Origin: Cudoniella acicularis
Lineage: Eukaryota; Ascomycota; Leotiomycetes; Helotiales; Helotiaceae
Length of the DNA stretch: 30,205 bases
Direction of reading: 5' to 3'
Assembly (NCBI GenBank): GCA_013054445.1
Contig: JAAMPI010000614.1
Location: 1 to 30,205, forward strand
Under the pieces are notes generated by a model. The model was given only the letters and a program-made list of their open reading frames with translations, was not told the DNA's origin and made no database searches. This document shows, piece by piece, positions 11,560-22,055 of this stretch (the first letter of the stretch is position 1; every line of letters begins with the position of its first letter). A program made the translations under genes and the position numbers.

Positions 11560-12290
11560 CCTATTCACGGTCCCTTATAGACTAACAAGCCTCTAAATAT
11601 ATCTGATAAACGCCGAAACCCTAGCGGCTTTGTTAAGGCGTCCGCGAGTATGTCTTCTATTAGATAGTAGTCTAGCTTAATTTTCCTATACTCTACTAGT
11701 TACCTAGTATAATAGTATTAGACGTCGATATACTTAGATCTAGTATAGTCTTCGGGGTTCTTAGCTAAGGCGATATAGCCCTAGTTATCGCTATATATCT
11801 ATACCTCTCTTAAGTTCCCTAGGAACTATATAAATCTAAGTTCCTTAAGTAAGTCCTTAAACTATACTACTTCTTTACTACCCTAATATAGAGCGACGTA
11901 CTCTACTTCTATAGTCGAGGTAGATATAAACTATTACTTCCTAGAATACTAGGCTAACAGGCCCCTTAAGAGTATAAAAACAGATCTATAAGTTAATCTA
12001 TAGTCTATATAGTCTCTAGTATAGTCTAAATCGACGTATCCCTCGATCTTTTATACCTTTTCTAGAGCTAAGAAAGAGACCCTAAACTCACGAGTACCTT
12101 TAATATATCTAAACACTTATATTATACCTTTCTAATACCTTTCTACTAGCTTAGTTATATACTTACTTAGTCGTAAAACTATAAAGTAGATATCTAGCTA
12201 TAAGCTATATATTAAACATAATAGCTTATTAATAACCCTTTAATACTAGTTAATATTAGCTAGTCTATCTTCTTTAAACATAGGTTTAAG
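11560..12290 (-). mobile_element. Ty1/Copia retrotransposon remnant (end of reverse transcriptase and RNase H)
   Basis: Read on the minus strand with RIP stops ignored, the order of Copia polyprotein ends is recognisable: a degraded RT tail (LDIYFIVLRLSKYI), VFRYIKGTREF, a GYVDLDYTRD version of the GYSDADWAGD block, STSTIEVEYVALY (for SSTEAEYVAL), KDLLKELRFI, IALAKNPEDYTRSKYIDV and finally EDILADALTKPL. Stops fall where Gln or Trp is expected. A purine-rich run lies beyond the C-terminus near 11500-11525, as a polypurine tract would. Integrase and gag are not seen. The copy is dead. Confidence 0.75.
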
Positions 12291-12293
12291 TAT

Positions 12294-12466
12294 TATAGAA
12301 GGACAGATATAATCTAAAAGGGAGGGAGTTTAAATAGACATTAATTTGACTTAAGAAGAAGAAGCTGCGCTGCCTGAGAATACGTCTTTTATCCTCCTTC
12401 GCTTAGGTTACGTGTCTACGAACCATATAACCTAGCACTAGTACTAGTGCTAGCATCTCTACTATA
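12294..12466 (+). mobile_element. MITE-like element, copy 1
   Basis: First of four copies of a ~170-183 bp element starting TATAGAAGGACAG and ending CTACTATA. Its ends form imperfect inverted repeats (TATAGAAGG against TATAGTAGG). This copy is RIP-mutated: the internal CACGTGACCT arm reads CATATAACCT. No coding capacity. Confidence 0.65.
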
Positions 12467-12488
12467 ATATAATAAGAGAAATAAAAGT

Positions 12489-13260
12489 TAGATATTATAT
12501 AAGAAGCACTCCTATATAAACTCTATAGTCTTATAGCTCTTATAGCCGTCTAGGACTAGTAGTCGGGCCTTAGATAGGTCACGTGGTACTATCTAGGAGA
12601 TAAAGACCTTCCGTAGCTACTCTAAGGCTATATCGTCTATAGTCTAGCTATTCTTAGTTATAGTAAACTACTAGCCTTTAAATTCGTCTAGGATAGTCTT
12701 AAACTACTATTATTATACTGATTTCCCTTTAAAAATAACTAGGGGGTATAGGCTTCGGCCTATAGCGCTGATATACTTGATAAAAGAGGTCTAGGCCTTC
12801 GATCCTAGGTGTTTCTTTTAAATAAACCGCTTATAGACACTCTCTACGACTAGTCTATTATCCCCTATACCTTTTATAATCCTAGTTTTATCTATATTAT
12901 AACGATTGTTAGGCTTAATAGCCTTAATTACCGAGATAGCGAGTTTAGGCTACTACTTTTTAATAATTTTAGTAGTAGCGCTATTAACCCGTATAGAATT
13001 AATATAGAGTTGCTTTTTAGTCTTAAGAATAGGATTCCGTCGTAGGAAGCCAGCTATCTATCGCTTTTCTAGTAGTGCTACGTCCCTTCTAGCCTATAAG
13101 ATTCGCCCTATAAAAGCTCTAATCTGTCTATAGGTAGGTCTAAGGCCTAGGCTTTTCTAGATTAAAACCTACTCCGCTAGACGCTCTTCTTAGACTATAG
13201 AGAGCCTCTGCTAAGGTATATAAGCTTCCTGCCTCGAAATATAGCCGTTTATATAGTGCT
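12489..13260 (-). mobile_element. Pogo/Fot1-like DDE transposase remnant, RIP-mutated
   Basis: One continuous minus-strand frame, broken only by TAA/TAG, reads through a Tc5-type helix-turn-helix region (SIV.EERLAEWVL-like, SLGLRPTYRQIRAFI, LLEKR.IAGFLRRNP). It continues into the DDE_1 catalytic core: IYSAIGRSLYPLVIFKGKSV-like, FKG..FTITKN, IALE.LRKVFI and RLLVLDGYKSYKTIEFI. The LVLDGHxSH-type motif carrying the second catalytic Asp is plain. Such transposases move DNA transposons by cut-and-paste with TA target duplication. The third acidic residue and C-terminus are not visible here; a possible C-terminal tail of a related copy lies at 21310-21560. Confidence 0.72.
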
Positions 13261-13499
13261 AAGTATAGATCGTAATACTCTAAATTCTAACCCCGTATTT
13301 TTTTATAACATGCTATTCGCTATCGTATTTAGCGCTCTCTAGATGTCTTCTTTAGTATAAGTAGGCTTTATGATCGGTCCTAGGTGACTCTTAAGTTTAA
13401 AGTTTTTTTTATTAAGAAATAGGGTTTTTATTTAAAAGTATTGTGGGTAATGTGTGTTGTGGCGGTGAGCTAAGCGAGGTGCCCACTACAGGGGGTACC

Positions 13500-14122
13500 C
13501 ACTACTAGGGGGGGGGAACTTAGTCGTAGAAGACGAGCGTCTAGTAGACTTTTTCCTAGCAGACTTTCTTCCTTGTCCTCCTATTTTTTCGAACGCCTTT
13601 AAATTTTCTGTAGTCAAGCGAGCACATTTTGGAGGTCTTTCGGGACCGGTCTCGACAGATCTGTCAGGTCTCCGTTTCCGAGTCTGGTGGTTATAGGTTT
13701 GTAATAGATTGGGATATTCAAGTATATTATATATGTATCAGTACACTGCTTAAAAACAACAATACCAACCCACCTTGAAGCTGTGTTATTGAAGGTACCG
13801 GCGTCGACACATTAATAGGACTCGAAGTTGGTACACGCGTATATGAGGTCGCTTTAACAGGTTGTGAAGGCTAAGGATTTGTTAGTCGTTGCTCGATAGT
13901 GCTTTGAGATTCGTAGTAAGATCCTAGGATATAAGATATCGATACAGAGCGCTGCCTTAATTAAATCCGGGAGCTTCGTCTCCGTAGCACTATCTAACAT
14001 CAATATCTTTGTAATCATCGTATAGAGAAGAAATCATGCCTACCTGAGGGCGTTTGACGTAGATCTAGCGGCGGTCGCTGAGGAGCCCGACGTTTACGAA
14101 TCCGTGCAGATGATGGATTCAT
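13500..14122 (-). pseudogene. Unidentified two-exon gene, partly mutated
   Basis: From the ATG at 14122 the minus strand encodes a basic N-terminus (RIRKRRAPQRPPLDLRQTPS) to 14044. A 50-nt intron (GTAGGC..GTTAG, 14043-13994) follows. Exon 2 continues in phase with ATETKLPDLIKAALCIDILY and LLRISKHYRATTNKS, then meets TAA at likely Gln positions near 13870 and 13810. Further down (about 13660-13500), in a different frame, Lys/Arg/Ser-rich sequence such as PPKCARLTTENLKAFEKI looks coding. I do not recognise the function. Stops and the frame change suggest a dead gene at the edge of the RIP block. An upstream in-frame ATG at 14239 is possible but less likely. Confidence 0.42.
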
Positions 14123-15641
14123 GGGGGACGTGGGAAACTGTGAGTAAAGCGTGGTGTTGATGGCTGATGTTGGGTGAGGAGGGTTGGCTAGGCTGATAGC
14201 AAAAATTTCAGAAAGAGCTATATCGCATCCAAGGCGCATGGTAGTAGCTAGCCGATTTGACTTACTCGCGTACGGCGATTAAGTGCTCGCTTTGCATAGC
14301 ACGATTTTAGGCAGGGTACGTATACTCAAAATTAATTAATCGATTAGGAATTTAGTCGGTGGTGATACACGATAATGATGTTTTTGCTTAACGACTGGTC
14401 GGAAGCATAAGACCTCTCTGCTAAGCGCCCTCGTTTAGCTTTTGGCGGAATAAGTCATGATTTGCGACATAAAATTCGCTTTAGTAAGCCAGTCGGAGAA
14501 CATTACAATCAGCCCGAGGAAAACAAAGAAGTTCGATCTAAAACCCCGCTTTCTCGGCAACAAATTCTCACATGATAGGAAATTCTATTGGTGGGGAACT
14601 AACTAAAAGTCTGACCCCTTGCTGATAATCTTCTTGTAACTATGCCACACTCTCAGCAAAACGGAGCCGCATTTCTAGCCTCCCCATTTTACTAGGGATG
14701 ATACTATCTGAGGATTAGCCAACGTTTACTAAATGCAGCACTAACTAACAGAACAAGTAATACGGAGCTTAAATTGCACCGTCAGGACCATGTAGCGGGC
14801 GGCTGGAACGGCAATCAGGAAATAAGTCGATCTACCCCACTAGTTCAAATCACCCTACCCCCTCCAACAGCAGAGGGAACGACTGCTAATTAAGTCTGTG
14901 TTACTACGCACTACCTACTTTAAATGAGGCTTCTAATCATGGCCGATAAACATGTGGTATGGGGCGCATGCATTCAGATACACGCCAGGTATATGTTGTA
15001 TTATGCACTATTTGAGAATGGATACAAGGGTTTCACTCCGGATGTATCCCCCGCCGCCCGCTTCGGTGACAGACACGGTTGCTGGCGGGCTTAGTGGTAA
15101 GCTACGCCCTACTAGGCTTAGTACGGCTGAAAATGTACCTCAGACCGCCCGTATCATAACTCTTTCGAAAACGCTCAAATCTAATTAATGAATTATTAGT
15201 GACAACGACTACACTGTCTAGGCAACAATATGGATTGATAAGAAAGGAAGCGCCTTCTATTAGGGAGAATAAATCAAGAGAGACTCCCTGGTCATATTCG
15301 TCTGTGTAATCGTGATGTGTCTCGACTATGGCTAGCTTGTAGACTGAGCCGTAATCTCAGCCTCCTTATTATGTAGTAGGATATCTATAAGAACCGCTGG
15401 CAATATCAATTCTCCACCTGGCTAAAGTCCAAATCCAAGTCATAGACTTCCGTCTGCTTCAAGATCCCAAAATCCTTGTTGTAGTCGTATAGTGGCCTTC
15501 ACAGAAGGGTTAATTTGAAGCTATTCAGAGATTCCTTATTTCTTGACATTTCTTAAAGTTCTCGTAAAGTCTAAATCTCTAAATGCCTTCGCTTTCTTTC
15601 AAAACAAGCCTTGTCTCAACCTAGAATCGTAGCTATTGCCT
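14123..15641. other. Intergenic stretch with no supported gene
   Basis: Composition is normal. The one frame of note (14952-15188, plus, 78 codons) has no recognisable motif. Confidence 0.4.
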
Positions 15642-15725
15642 AATTGGGACTGGAAACAACGCGCATCGAACAGTGTTTCCAACAATTAGGACTGGAAACA
15701 ATACGCATTAAGCAGTGTTTCCAAC
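15642..15725. repeat. Two tandem 42-bp units, each a hairpin
   Basis: Units 15642-15683 and 15684-15725 follow each other without a gap and differ at only a few positions, mostly C/T or G/A. Each contains TGGAAACA, a spacer with RCGCAT, then TGTTTCCA, giving an 8-bp stem. It lies about 650 bp beyond the 3' end of the minus-strand Cys-rich gene (16028). Confidence 0.8.
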
Positions 15726-16027
15726 ACATGTGCTCTCACGACCCACGAAGGCCTCGGGATAACGCTTGAAGTAGAAGATTAATAGTACAACCGGGCAAAA
15801 GGTTATATACGCTATTGCCATAACAACAGACTTTATACTAATGCTTTACATTCAAACGAAACAATATAAAACTCAACAACACCTTCCTTGCTTCCAAACC
15901 CATGCCAAAAGCAGCGGGCGAAATGCAAATTCTAACTATGAAATTCATTAGTCATGAATTGTGTAGAATGGAATAGAATTTGCTTACCTCATATAGCTCA
16001 TCAGTTCCTCTCCAACGCGAGGCCATC

Positions 16028-16378
16028 TCAAGCGTTCGCGGCTCGCTCAGCTGCAGTAGTGAACGTACAGCGAGCAGCACAAATCTCGTGGCCGCAAGTA
16101 GCGAAAGGTCCAGCTGGGGGACCCATACAGTTCCAGCCCATATTTCCAATCTGGCCACAGCGGTGACACGTCCAGCCACTTCTCTGCATACGTGAAATGC
16201 GGCAAGCGCTTCCAGAGCAGTATGTGGTGTCATCTTGCACTTCCGTGGTACGCATGATGCCGCAAGTTCTTGGATTTCTCCGCTCTCTCCGTGCTCTCGC
16301 CCTGGAGGTACTGCAATAGTGAATGGGTGACCTGACCACATGACCGCAAACATATCTTCGGGCTGTTCGTGAACACAT
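16028..16378 (-). CDS. Small Cys-rich, probably zinc-binding protein
   Basis: The 116-residue product has Cys at positions 2, 11, 22, 39, 54, 59, 71, 74, 84, 95, 100 and 104. It includes YVCGHVV near the start, WTCHRCG followed by Cys84, and a late TCGHEICAARC. The spaced CxxC, CGH and CxxxxCxxxC pairs look like metal ligands of small zinc ribbons or a degenerate RING. Similar CGH..C / WxCxxC arrangements occur in uncharacterised small proteins of Eurotiomycetes and related fungi (recollection, not a search). There is no secretion signal. The overlapping frame 15952-16353 has no such pattern and is taken as a shadow. Function is unknown. An additional upstream exon cannot be excluded. Confidence 0.55.
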   Translation of the reverse strand: MCSRTARRYVCGHVVRSPIHYCSTSRARARRERRNPRTCGIMRTTEVQDDTTYCSGSACRISRMQRSGWTCHRCGQIGNMGWNCMGPPAGPFATCGHEICAARCTFTTAAERAANA

Positions 16379-17727
16379 CCTCGAAATAAATATCTAACAA
16401 AAAATGATATTTATCTCTGAATACGAATGAAAAGGTAACGTAGAACGTTGACAGAGTTGATGGGTCCAAACTATGTTCTCTAAGGAAAGGACTTATGTCT
16501 CGTAAGCCGGAGGTGGTGGTGACTTATGTTGAAGAGTTTGATTCGAGTGCTGTGGAGTTTTCCTTTCGAGGGGAGCCATGAGCGACTCTTATACACTCTT
16601 GTACTCAGATTCACACCTTCCAAGCACTGCAAATATCCAATAGAATTGTAATTGTAATCCAACATTTGGATCTTGAAACAAGTTCAGAATATCGAGTGCT
16701 GATCTCGGCTGAAATAGAAATGATGAGGGTCTTGGAGTAACCGCTGACCTGTTGCCTGTTCTGAACCCTTAAAAGAAATGAAACTTGCTAGTGTTTCAAC
16801 TCTGGATAAGACCTCTAAAGTAAACGCAGCCGCTGGGCGGCGAGCGGTTAACTTGCCTCGAAGGGGCCGCGCAAGTTACTGCGCTATTTGATATAGAACG
16901 GGCCAAGATGAAATTATCAGGCTATGGCGACCCGGCGCTTCAGCAGATATCTTCATCACGATCCTCGATTGAGAGGCGAAGCTAAGAATTGGGGTGCTGT
17001 TGGAGGTGTCACAATGCACAGAAGAAATAATCAGTACAACTTATATTAATGGTCCTTGAAGCGCCCGTTCCGAGAAATTGACCTCGATCAAGACCTCGAT
17101 GGTCCCGTTATCATCCACTTGGAACGTAGACCAGCATATCCGTCTTGCGAGACAAAAATAGAAGCCATTTTGCGGGGAACTAAGTGTCAGAAAGCGGTGG
17201 CCCGGGTTATTGGCATTTCGCTATGTGAATTAAGCGCCTGTGGCCCCAGAGAAGTTCACCGATACCTGATCCCTTTGGTCTTTGGCGACTATACACTAAA
17301 TGTTGGTTGTACATATAAATAGAAAAGCTTTGTTGGTTGAATCTATCCCTAGCTTGTTTGGGCCGTGCATTCTTCGGTAGAAGGATTCACCGTCAAGCGC
17401 GCCGCACTACTCAACCGCTCAAACCCCGATTTGACCATGACAACACCACAATTTGGAGAAGTTAACGTCATATTTAGGCTATTCGGAGTACTTTTTATAA
17501 TGTGTGAAGTTTTTAGATTTTTCTAAGCACTTTAAAAAATCTCATTCGTTTAGTGTTTTAACTAGGTGGGCGGTTAAGTGATTTGGGCGCTTAGCTGGTG
17601 AACCCGCGTCATTCAACCACCTACATCAAAATCAACGTCAAGTGTCTGCCATTTTTCTCCAGCCGGCAAACCTACCTGTACATGAATCATCGCCTCTATC
17701 ATCCTTCTCAGAACCTCCAACTTAACA
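16379..17727. other. Intergenic stretch with one unconfirmed frame
   Basis: A frame at 17056-17322 (plus, no ATG at its start, preceded by a TAA) encodes an acidic then Cys-containing stretch, but no family is recognised and no splice partner was found. The rest holds nothing I can support. Confidence 0.35.
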
Positions 17728-18781
17728 ATGGACCGAATGCATGAAGAGGATGAAATGTTCAGACCACCGAAATACGTCGTGAACAGCTTTCTATGCAGCG
17801 TGCACGATGACAACTCCCAGCTCGAGGTGCGTCGCTATAGCAAATGTTTCTATATCACAATGGCGCCCGAGAACTTTGTCGATTCACCTCCCATCAAACA
17901 ACAATATCTCGATTACCTAGCTGCGGAAAGATCCGACGCAACTGATGACGATAACATGGCCGAGGACTACAATCCAGAGGACTTCTATGCTTGGGCCCTC
18001 GAGCCGTGTCTTCCACTCTTCGAAACTGTAGCTCCAGCCCCAAAGCAAAATCTCAAGATCACTCTTCATGATTTTCTCCATCCAGGGGTTTTCTATTATT
18101 CGGCTCCGCGCAGTCGATGGGGAATTGATCCCGGTTCAGAGTGAAGGAAGAGGGGCTGGAATGGTGGCCCCAGGTCTCGAGTTAGATGATTCAGCATTCT
18201 CTCCAGCATGGCCCTCATTCCTGCCGACGGAAATTGAAATCTGCATTACGAACCCCGAAGATGCCATTTTCGCTTCCCCCAACAAAGTTCTCGTTAACGG
18301 CAAGGCAATCTGCTTCTTCAAACTGTACCAGCCCGGCGACACAAATATAGCTCTCCGCGAACTTGAGAACTACAAACGGATCACGGAGTCCAATATAGAT
18401 CCTAATGTACGCATTTGTCGCCTCCTCGGTGTTATTAAGGATGACGAAAATCAACTTATTGGGCTGCTATTGACATATGTTGAATGCGACTTTCTAACTT
18501 TGGCTTGTGCTGTGGAACCCGACACTCCGGCTTCCACCAAACAGAAGTGGGTGGATCAAGTCACGGGCACCTTGACACAGTTACATAAGGCTGGAATTGT
18601 CTGGGGTGATGCTAAACCAGATAATATATTAATCGACAAGAACGATGACGCGTGGATTATTGATTTTGGTGGAGGGTATACTCGGGGATTTGTAGAGAGA
18701 GAGAAAGCTGGAACTATAGAAGGCGATTTGCAAGGATTGGAGAAGATTGTCGAGTATGTTTTCAGCGAGAGAGCAGAGTAG
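17728..18781 (+). CDS. Fungal protein kinase-like gene with a one-base frameshift
   Basis: The ATG at 17728 has a good context. Frame one runs through an acidic N-terminal region to TLHDFLHPGVFYYS; the frame then shifts by one base at 18101-18104 and continues LRAVDGELIPV to the stop at 18779-18781. Conceptual length is about 350 residues. Kinase hallmarks in the second part are CFFK with the probable ATP-binding Lys (about residue 198), LHKAGIVWGDAKPDNILI with the catalytic Asp and metal-binding Asn (about 294-299), and WIIDFGGGYTRG with DFG (about 312-314). HRD is replaced by VWGD, as is common in this fungus-specific kinase-like group. Since the active-site residues survive, the frameshift is either recent or a sequencing error. 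No intron of usable size bridges the shift. Substrate unknown. It stands alone with no clear partner gene. Confidence 0.72.
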
Positions 18782-19235
18782 AAGTTTGTCTTTAAAGCTC
18801 TGTTTGCTATTATAGTCCAATAAACAATATTGAATGCATAAATTCACTGCAGATTATCTCAGCTATGCATTATCTGCATTAACCAGCAAGCACCCAGCCG
18901 GAGTCGCTCGTGAGCGAGCACCCGGGTATCGCGCATCCAGTAGCTATTTTGGGGGGCGCTCTCGACTTATACTTCTCCGAGTCATTAAGGCGCCCGCTTG
19001 ACGGATGGCAGCGTAGAAAAGGGAGGAAAATTGGGCTCCCTAACGCTAACGAATCCGTTACGATGGCGCTTGACGAGCGCGGCGCCGAGAATAGAGCAAA
19101 ATTGGGCGCAATAACGCTGGCATGAGTGGCGGCTGGACGATAGGAGCGGCTAGACGAGTGGTGTACGGCTAAAAGATTAGGGATCTGTCCTAATTCGGTT
19201 CTAACGCATGATGACCTCATAATACAGCACACCTT
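18782..19235. other. GC-richer stretch abutting RIP block 2
   Basis: From about 18890 the sequence is GC-rich and CpG-rich, with a short repeated phrase (AAAATTGGGC near 19026 and 19099, each followed by TAACGCT). A 117-codon minus-strand frame (18879-19232) is Ser/Pro-rich, without motifs, and is not accepted. It could be a less mutated repeat fragment. Confidence 0.35.
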
Positions 19236-19557
19236 ATATTTATATACGCATAATATCTAAAATTACTCCGTATTCGGGCAGTAAAAATCCTTTTAATCTA
19301 ATAAAACTTTTTACTTATTCTTAAAATCTAAGATCTTTTTTTTAGCTTCTATACCGGGATTTGTTATTAGCTCTTATCTAGCCTATTAGAAGCGGCTTTA
19401 GTTAGGTAAGGGTATAGGTATAGCTAAAATTAGCCGCTGATCACTAGCACTTTATAATCTTTAATTGATTATCCTAGTTAAAGGGGCTTAAATAGGCTCT
19501 ATATACTAAATATAGCCCCTAACCGTTATCGTCGTTACTATATATAGAATAAACTAA

Positions 19558-19740
19558 TATAGAAGGACAGATATAACCTAAAAGGGAGGGAGTTTAAATA
19601 GACGTTAATTTGACTTAAGAAGAGGAAGCTACGCTGCCTAAGAACACGTCTTTTATCCTCCTTCGTTTAGGTCACGTGTCTGCGAACCACGTGACCTAGC
19701 ACCAGCACCAGTGCCAGCATCCCTACTATACTAAGTTTCT
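19558..19740 (+). mobile_element. MITE-like element, copy 2 (least mutated)
   Basis: This copy keeps the intact central inverted repeat AGGTCACGTG-9 nt-CACGTGACCT and the GC-richer tail with ACCAGCACCAGTGCCAGC. Ends are TATAGAAGGACAG and CCCTACTATA. It best represents the unmutated form of the family. Confidence 0.72.
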
Positions 19741-20412
19741 TAAGCCTATAACTATTCTTGACTTTTAAATATATTTTCTAGACTATTTATTATCTCTTAG
19801 GTTTTTAAGTTTATTTTATATCTGTTTCCTAGCTAGCTAGATAGTATATTATTTTTGTTTAGTAGGTATTAATATATATCGTAAAGAAAAAATTAATATT
19901 CGTTTTATATCTATCTCTTATTATATAACAGAATAGAGAATACTATTATATAACTAGACTAGATAGTTTAAACTAATATTTGTCTAAGTTAAGACTTATC
20001 TTAAATCGCGCCTAGCGACTCTCTTATAAACAGTATCTTTATCTTCTAAACTATCTTCTAGATTAGACTATAGAATAGAGGGGTCCGCTTCTAAATTCGT
20101 CTATAAATCAGGACGCTCTTTAGATATAAAAGTTAAAAGATTGTTTATATTAATATCTTATTCTAGAATTAAAAGTATTATATTTATACTGTTATAGAGT
20201 ACTTTAGTAGACGTAGAGTAAATAGTATTCTATTTCTTAAAATAATCGATAAAGAAGATAAAAAGAAAGGACAGAAGAGAGCTGTCTTAAGGACAGCCTT
20301 TAAGCTAATCCTAAAGCGTGATAGTAGCCGAGCACGGACCTAGTCACCTAACACGTGACCCGAAACCAGGATTATTATATATATTATCTATAATAATATC
20401 TTTAAAACATGT

Positions 20413-20580
20413 TATAGTAGGGAAGTCAGTCGGTCGCTGGGTGGTCACGTGGTCGCAGACACGTGACCTACGCGAAGGAGGATAAAAGACGTGTTCTTAG
20501 GCAGCGTAGCTTCTTCTTCTTAAGTCAAATTAATGTCTATTTAAACTCCCTCCCTTTTAGGTTATATCTGTCCTTCTATA
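20413..20580 (-). mobile_element. MITE-like element, copy 3 (inverted)
   Basis: Reverse orientation relative to the other copies. On the plus strand it starts TATAGTAGGGAAG and ends CTGTCCTTCTATA. The central CACGTG arms are intact. The distal part differs from copy 2 (GTCGGTCGCTGGG in place of the CAG-rich tail). Confidence 0.7.
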
Positions 20581-20962
20581 ATAACTTAAACTTAATTATA
20601 AAAAGATTAGATAATATAAAGTTAAGACTATTAAAAGACTATTAATATTTAAATTAGCCTTATTAAAAAATATAAATATATATCTAGTCTTTTATATATC
20701 TTTATTTAAGAAAGTATTATTAAAGATATCTTATATATCTTATATTAATATCTAACTAGTTAATCTAGAATTTAAATATAAAGTTAATTAGATCTTAAGT
20801 TTTAGATAAGATTAAGTATTTAATATAATAAAAGAATTATTTATAATTAGAAGATATTAAAGAACCTAGGAAGAACCTAGGAAGAACCTAATTAACTATC
20901 TTAAGAAGCTTATAGCGTTTTATTAGAAATTTAGATAAAATCTTAAGATCTCTAGCCTAATT

Positions 20963-21302
20963 TGTCACAGACCTAGTTCGACGCCAGGATAGATTGACTT
21001 GATAGTAGTCGACGTAATGACTTGATTCGACGCTCGTCGATTCAATGACTTGATAATAGCCTGTCCTTCTGATCGATAGTCGATTCAATAGCTTGACGAC
21101 TGACCGAGTGACTCACTATCCGGGGGAGTCGCTTACGGACTACTTCGCTTACTAGCGCTATTTTTATAGTTAAATAGAGCTTCTCCCTCCGGGAGAACCT
21201 CTTCTTCTCTCCTTAGTTTAGTCTCTTCGATAATATAGCACCTTCTTGCAAATACGTCCCCACGTGACGTCAGGGCCCTAGTGCCTTTATAGAGCCGTAA
21301 CA
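20963..21302 (-). mobile_element. Solo LTR with 5-bp target duplication
   Basis: On the minus strand it runs from TGTTACGGCTCTATAAAG to GGTCTGTGACA. It has TG..CA ends and is flanked by TAATT at both 20958-20962 and 21303-21307, the expected retroviral-type target duplication. Length is 340 bp. It shares its first ~125 nt with 11104-11230 and most of its length with the mutated fragment at 22229-22476. No internal retrotransposon sequence is adjacent, so it is a recombined solo LTR. Confidence 0.78.
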
Positions 21303-21309
21303 TAATTTA

Positions 21310-21560
21310 TAGCTTAGGTTAAGGCTAAGGAAGTCGCTATTAGGGTTAACACCTAGGGTAGTATAGAGCTTACGCTACTACTTATCCTCTTCTTTTCTTT
21401 ATTACTCTTTAGTATTTTATTTTTTAGCTACTTTAATAGCCTTTAATTCGTTAAAAGAATTTAGTCTAGCCTAGACTATCTTTAATTCTCGTTCTTTTAA
21501 TAATTTCTTTTGTTTATAAAGACAAAAGATCTTTATTATCGCTTTCTCTTTCTTAGTGTC
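21310..21560 (-). mobile_element. Possible transposase C-terminal tail, RIP-mutated
   Basis: A minus-strand frame with RIP-type stops encodes a Lys/Arg/Glu-rich, likely helical stretch (KRLDTKKEKAIIKIFCLYKQ, KKLLKERELKIV, LNSFNELKAIKVA) and ends in LGVNPNSDFLSLNLSY. Charged tails of this kind are found at the C-terminus of fungal pogo-type transposases. No catalytic motif is nearby, so the call is tentative. Confidence 0.35.
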
Positions 21561-22055
21561 GAGACGCTTCTATTAAGCCTTAATATTAGCCTAGTCAGAT
21601 AATAAAGATATTTAGTTTTTTTTCTTTTATATTATAAGAGCGACCTTAACAGGTATACTTAGTATAACGAGCGTCTTTAGGGATCGTTATATAGTAACGA
21701 CTCGATTTTTTATAACAAGTATATAATACTATTTTAATTCTTAGTCGTTTAATCTTATTTCTTAAAACAAGATACTTAGTATATTTATAAAAACGTTTAG
21801 ATAATATATTAAAGAAAGGACGAGATCTATAGCTATTAGAAAGTAGGGTGATATAGTTATTTAAGCGGATAGAACTATACTATAACTAATCAGGGATAGT
21901 ATTACGAATTAGTATATTACGTATAGGCCTAGGCCTAAGGCTCGGCTACGACTAATAAGAACGGTATAGAGAACTAGGGTCCGAAGTTACGAGGATCACG
22001 TGATTAGTCAGCTGACCGGGATCGCAGGATCGCAAGTACGATCTAACGATCCTAT

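Larger units (their letters stand above)
10850..13440. mobile_element. RIP-mutated transposon block 1
   Basis: This block is strongly AT- and TA-enriched, with CTATA/TATAG repeated throughout and reading frames broken by TAA/TAG. It contains LTR sequence, a Copia remnant, a MITE copy and a pogo/Fot1-like transposase (each listed). Composition returns to normal near 13440, where GTGGGTA-type GC-richer sequence starts. Confidence 0.75.

Noticed and set aside
14952..15188. 78-codon plus-strand frame
   Set aside because: No motif or homology-like pattern; of the length expected by chance at this composition.
15642..15725. CRISPR-like repeat-spacer reading of the 42-bp units
   Set aside because: Only two contiguous units with no spacers, in a eukaryotic genome.
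15952..16353. 133-codon minus-strand frame overlapping the Cys-rich gene
   Set aside because: It lacks any motif, and the overlapping 116-codon frame carries the regular Cys/His spacing, so this is a shadow.
17056..17322. 88-codon plus-strand frame before the kinase-like gene
   Set aside because: It has no ATG at its start, a TAA directly upstream, no family resemblance and no splice partner.
18879..19232. 117-codon minus-strand frame
   Set aside because: Ser/Pro/Arg-rich by GC composition, with no motif and ending at the RIP boundary; more likely repeat sequence.
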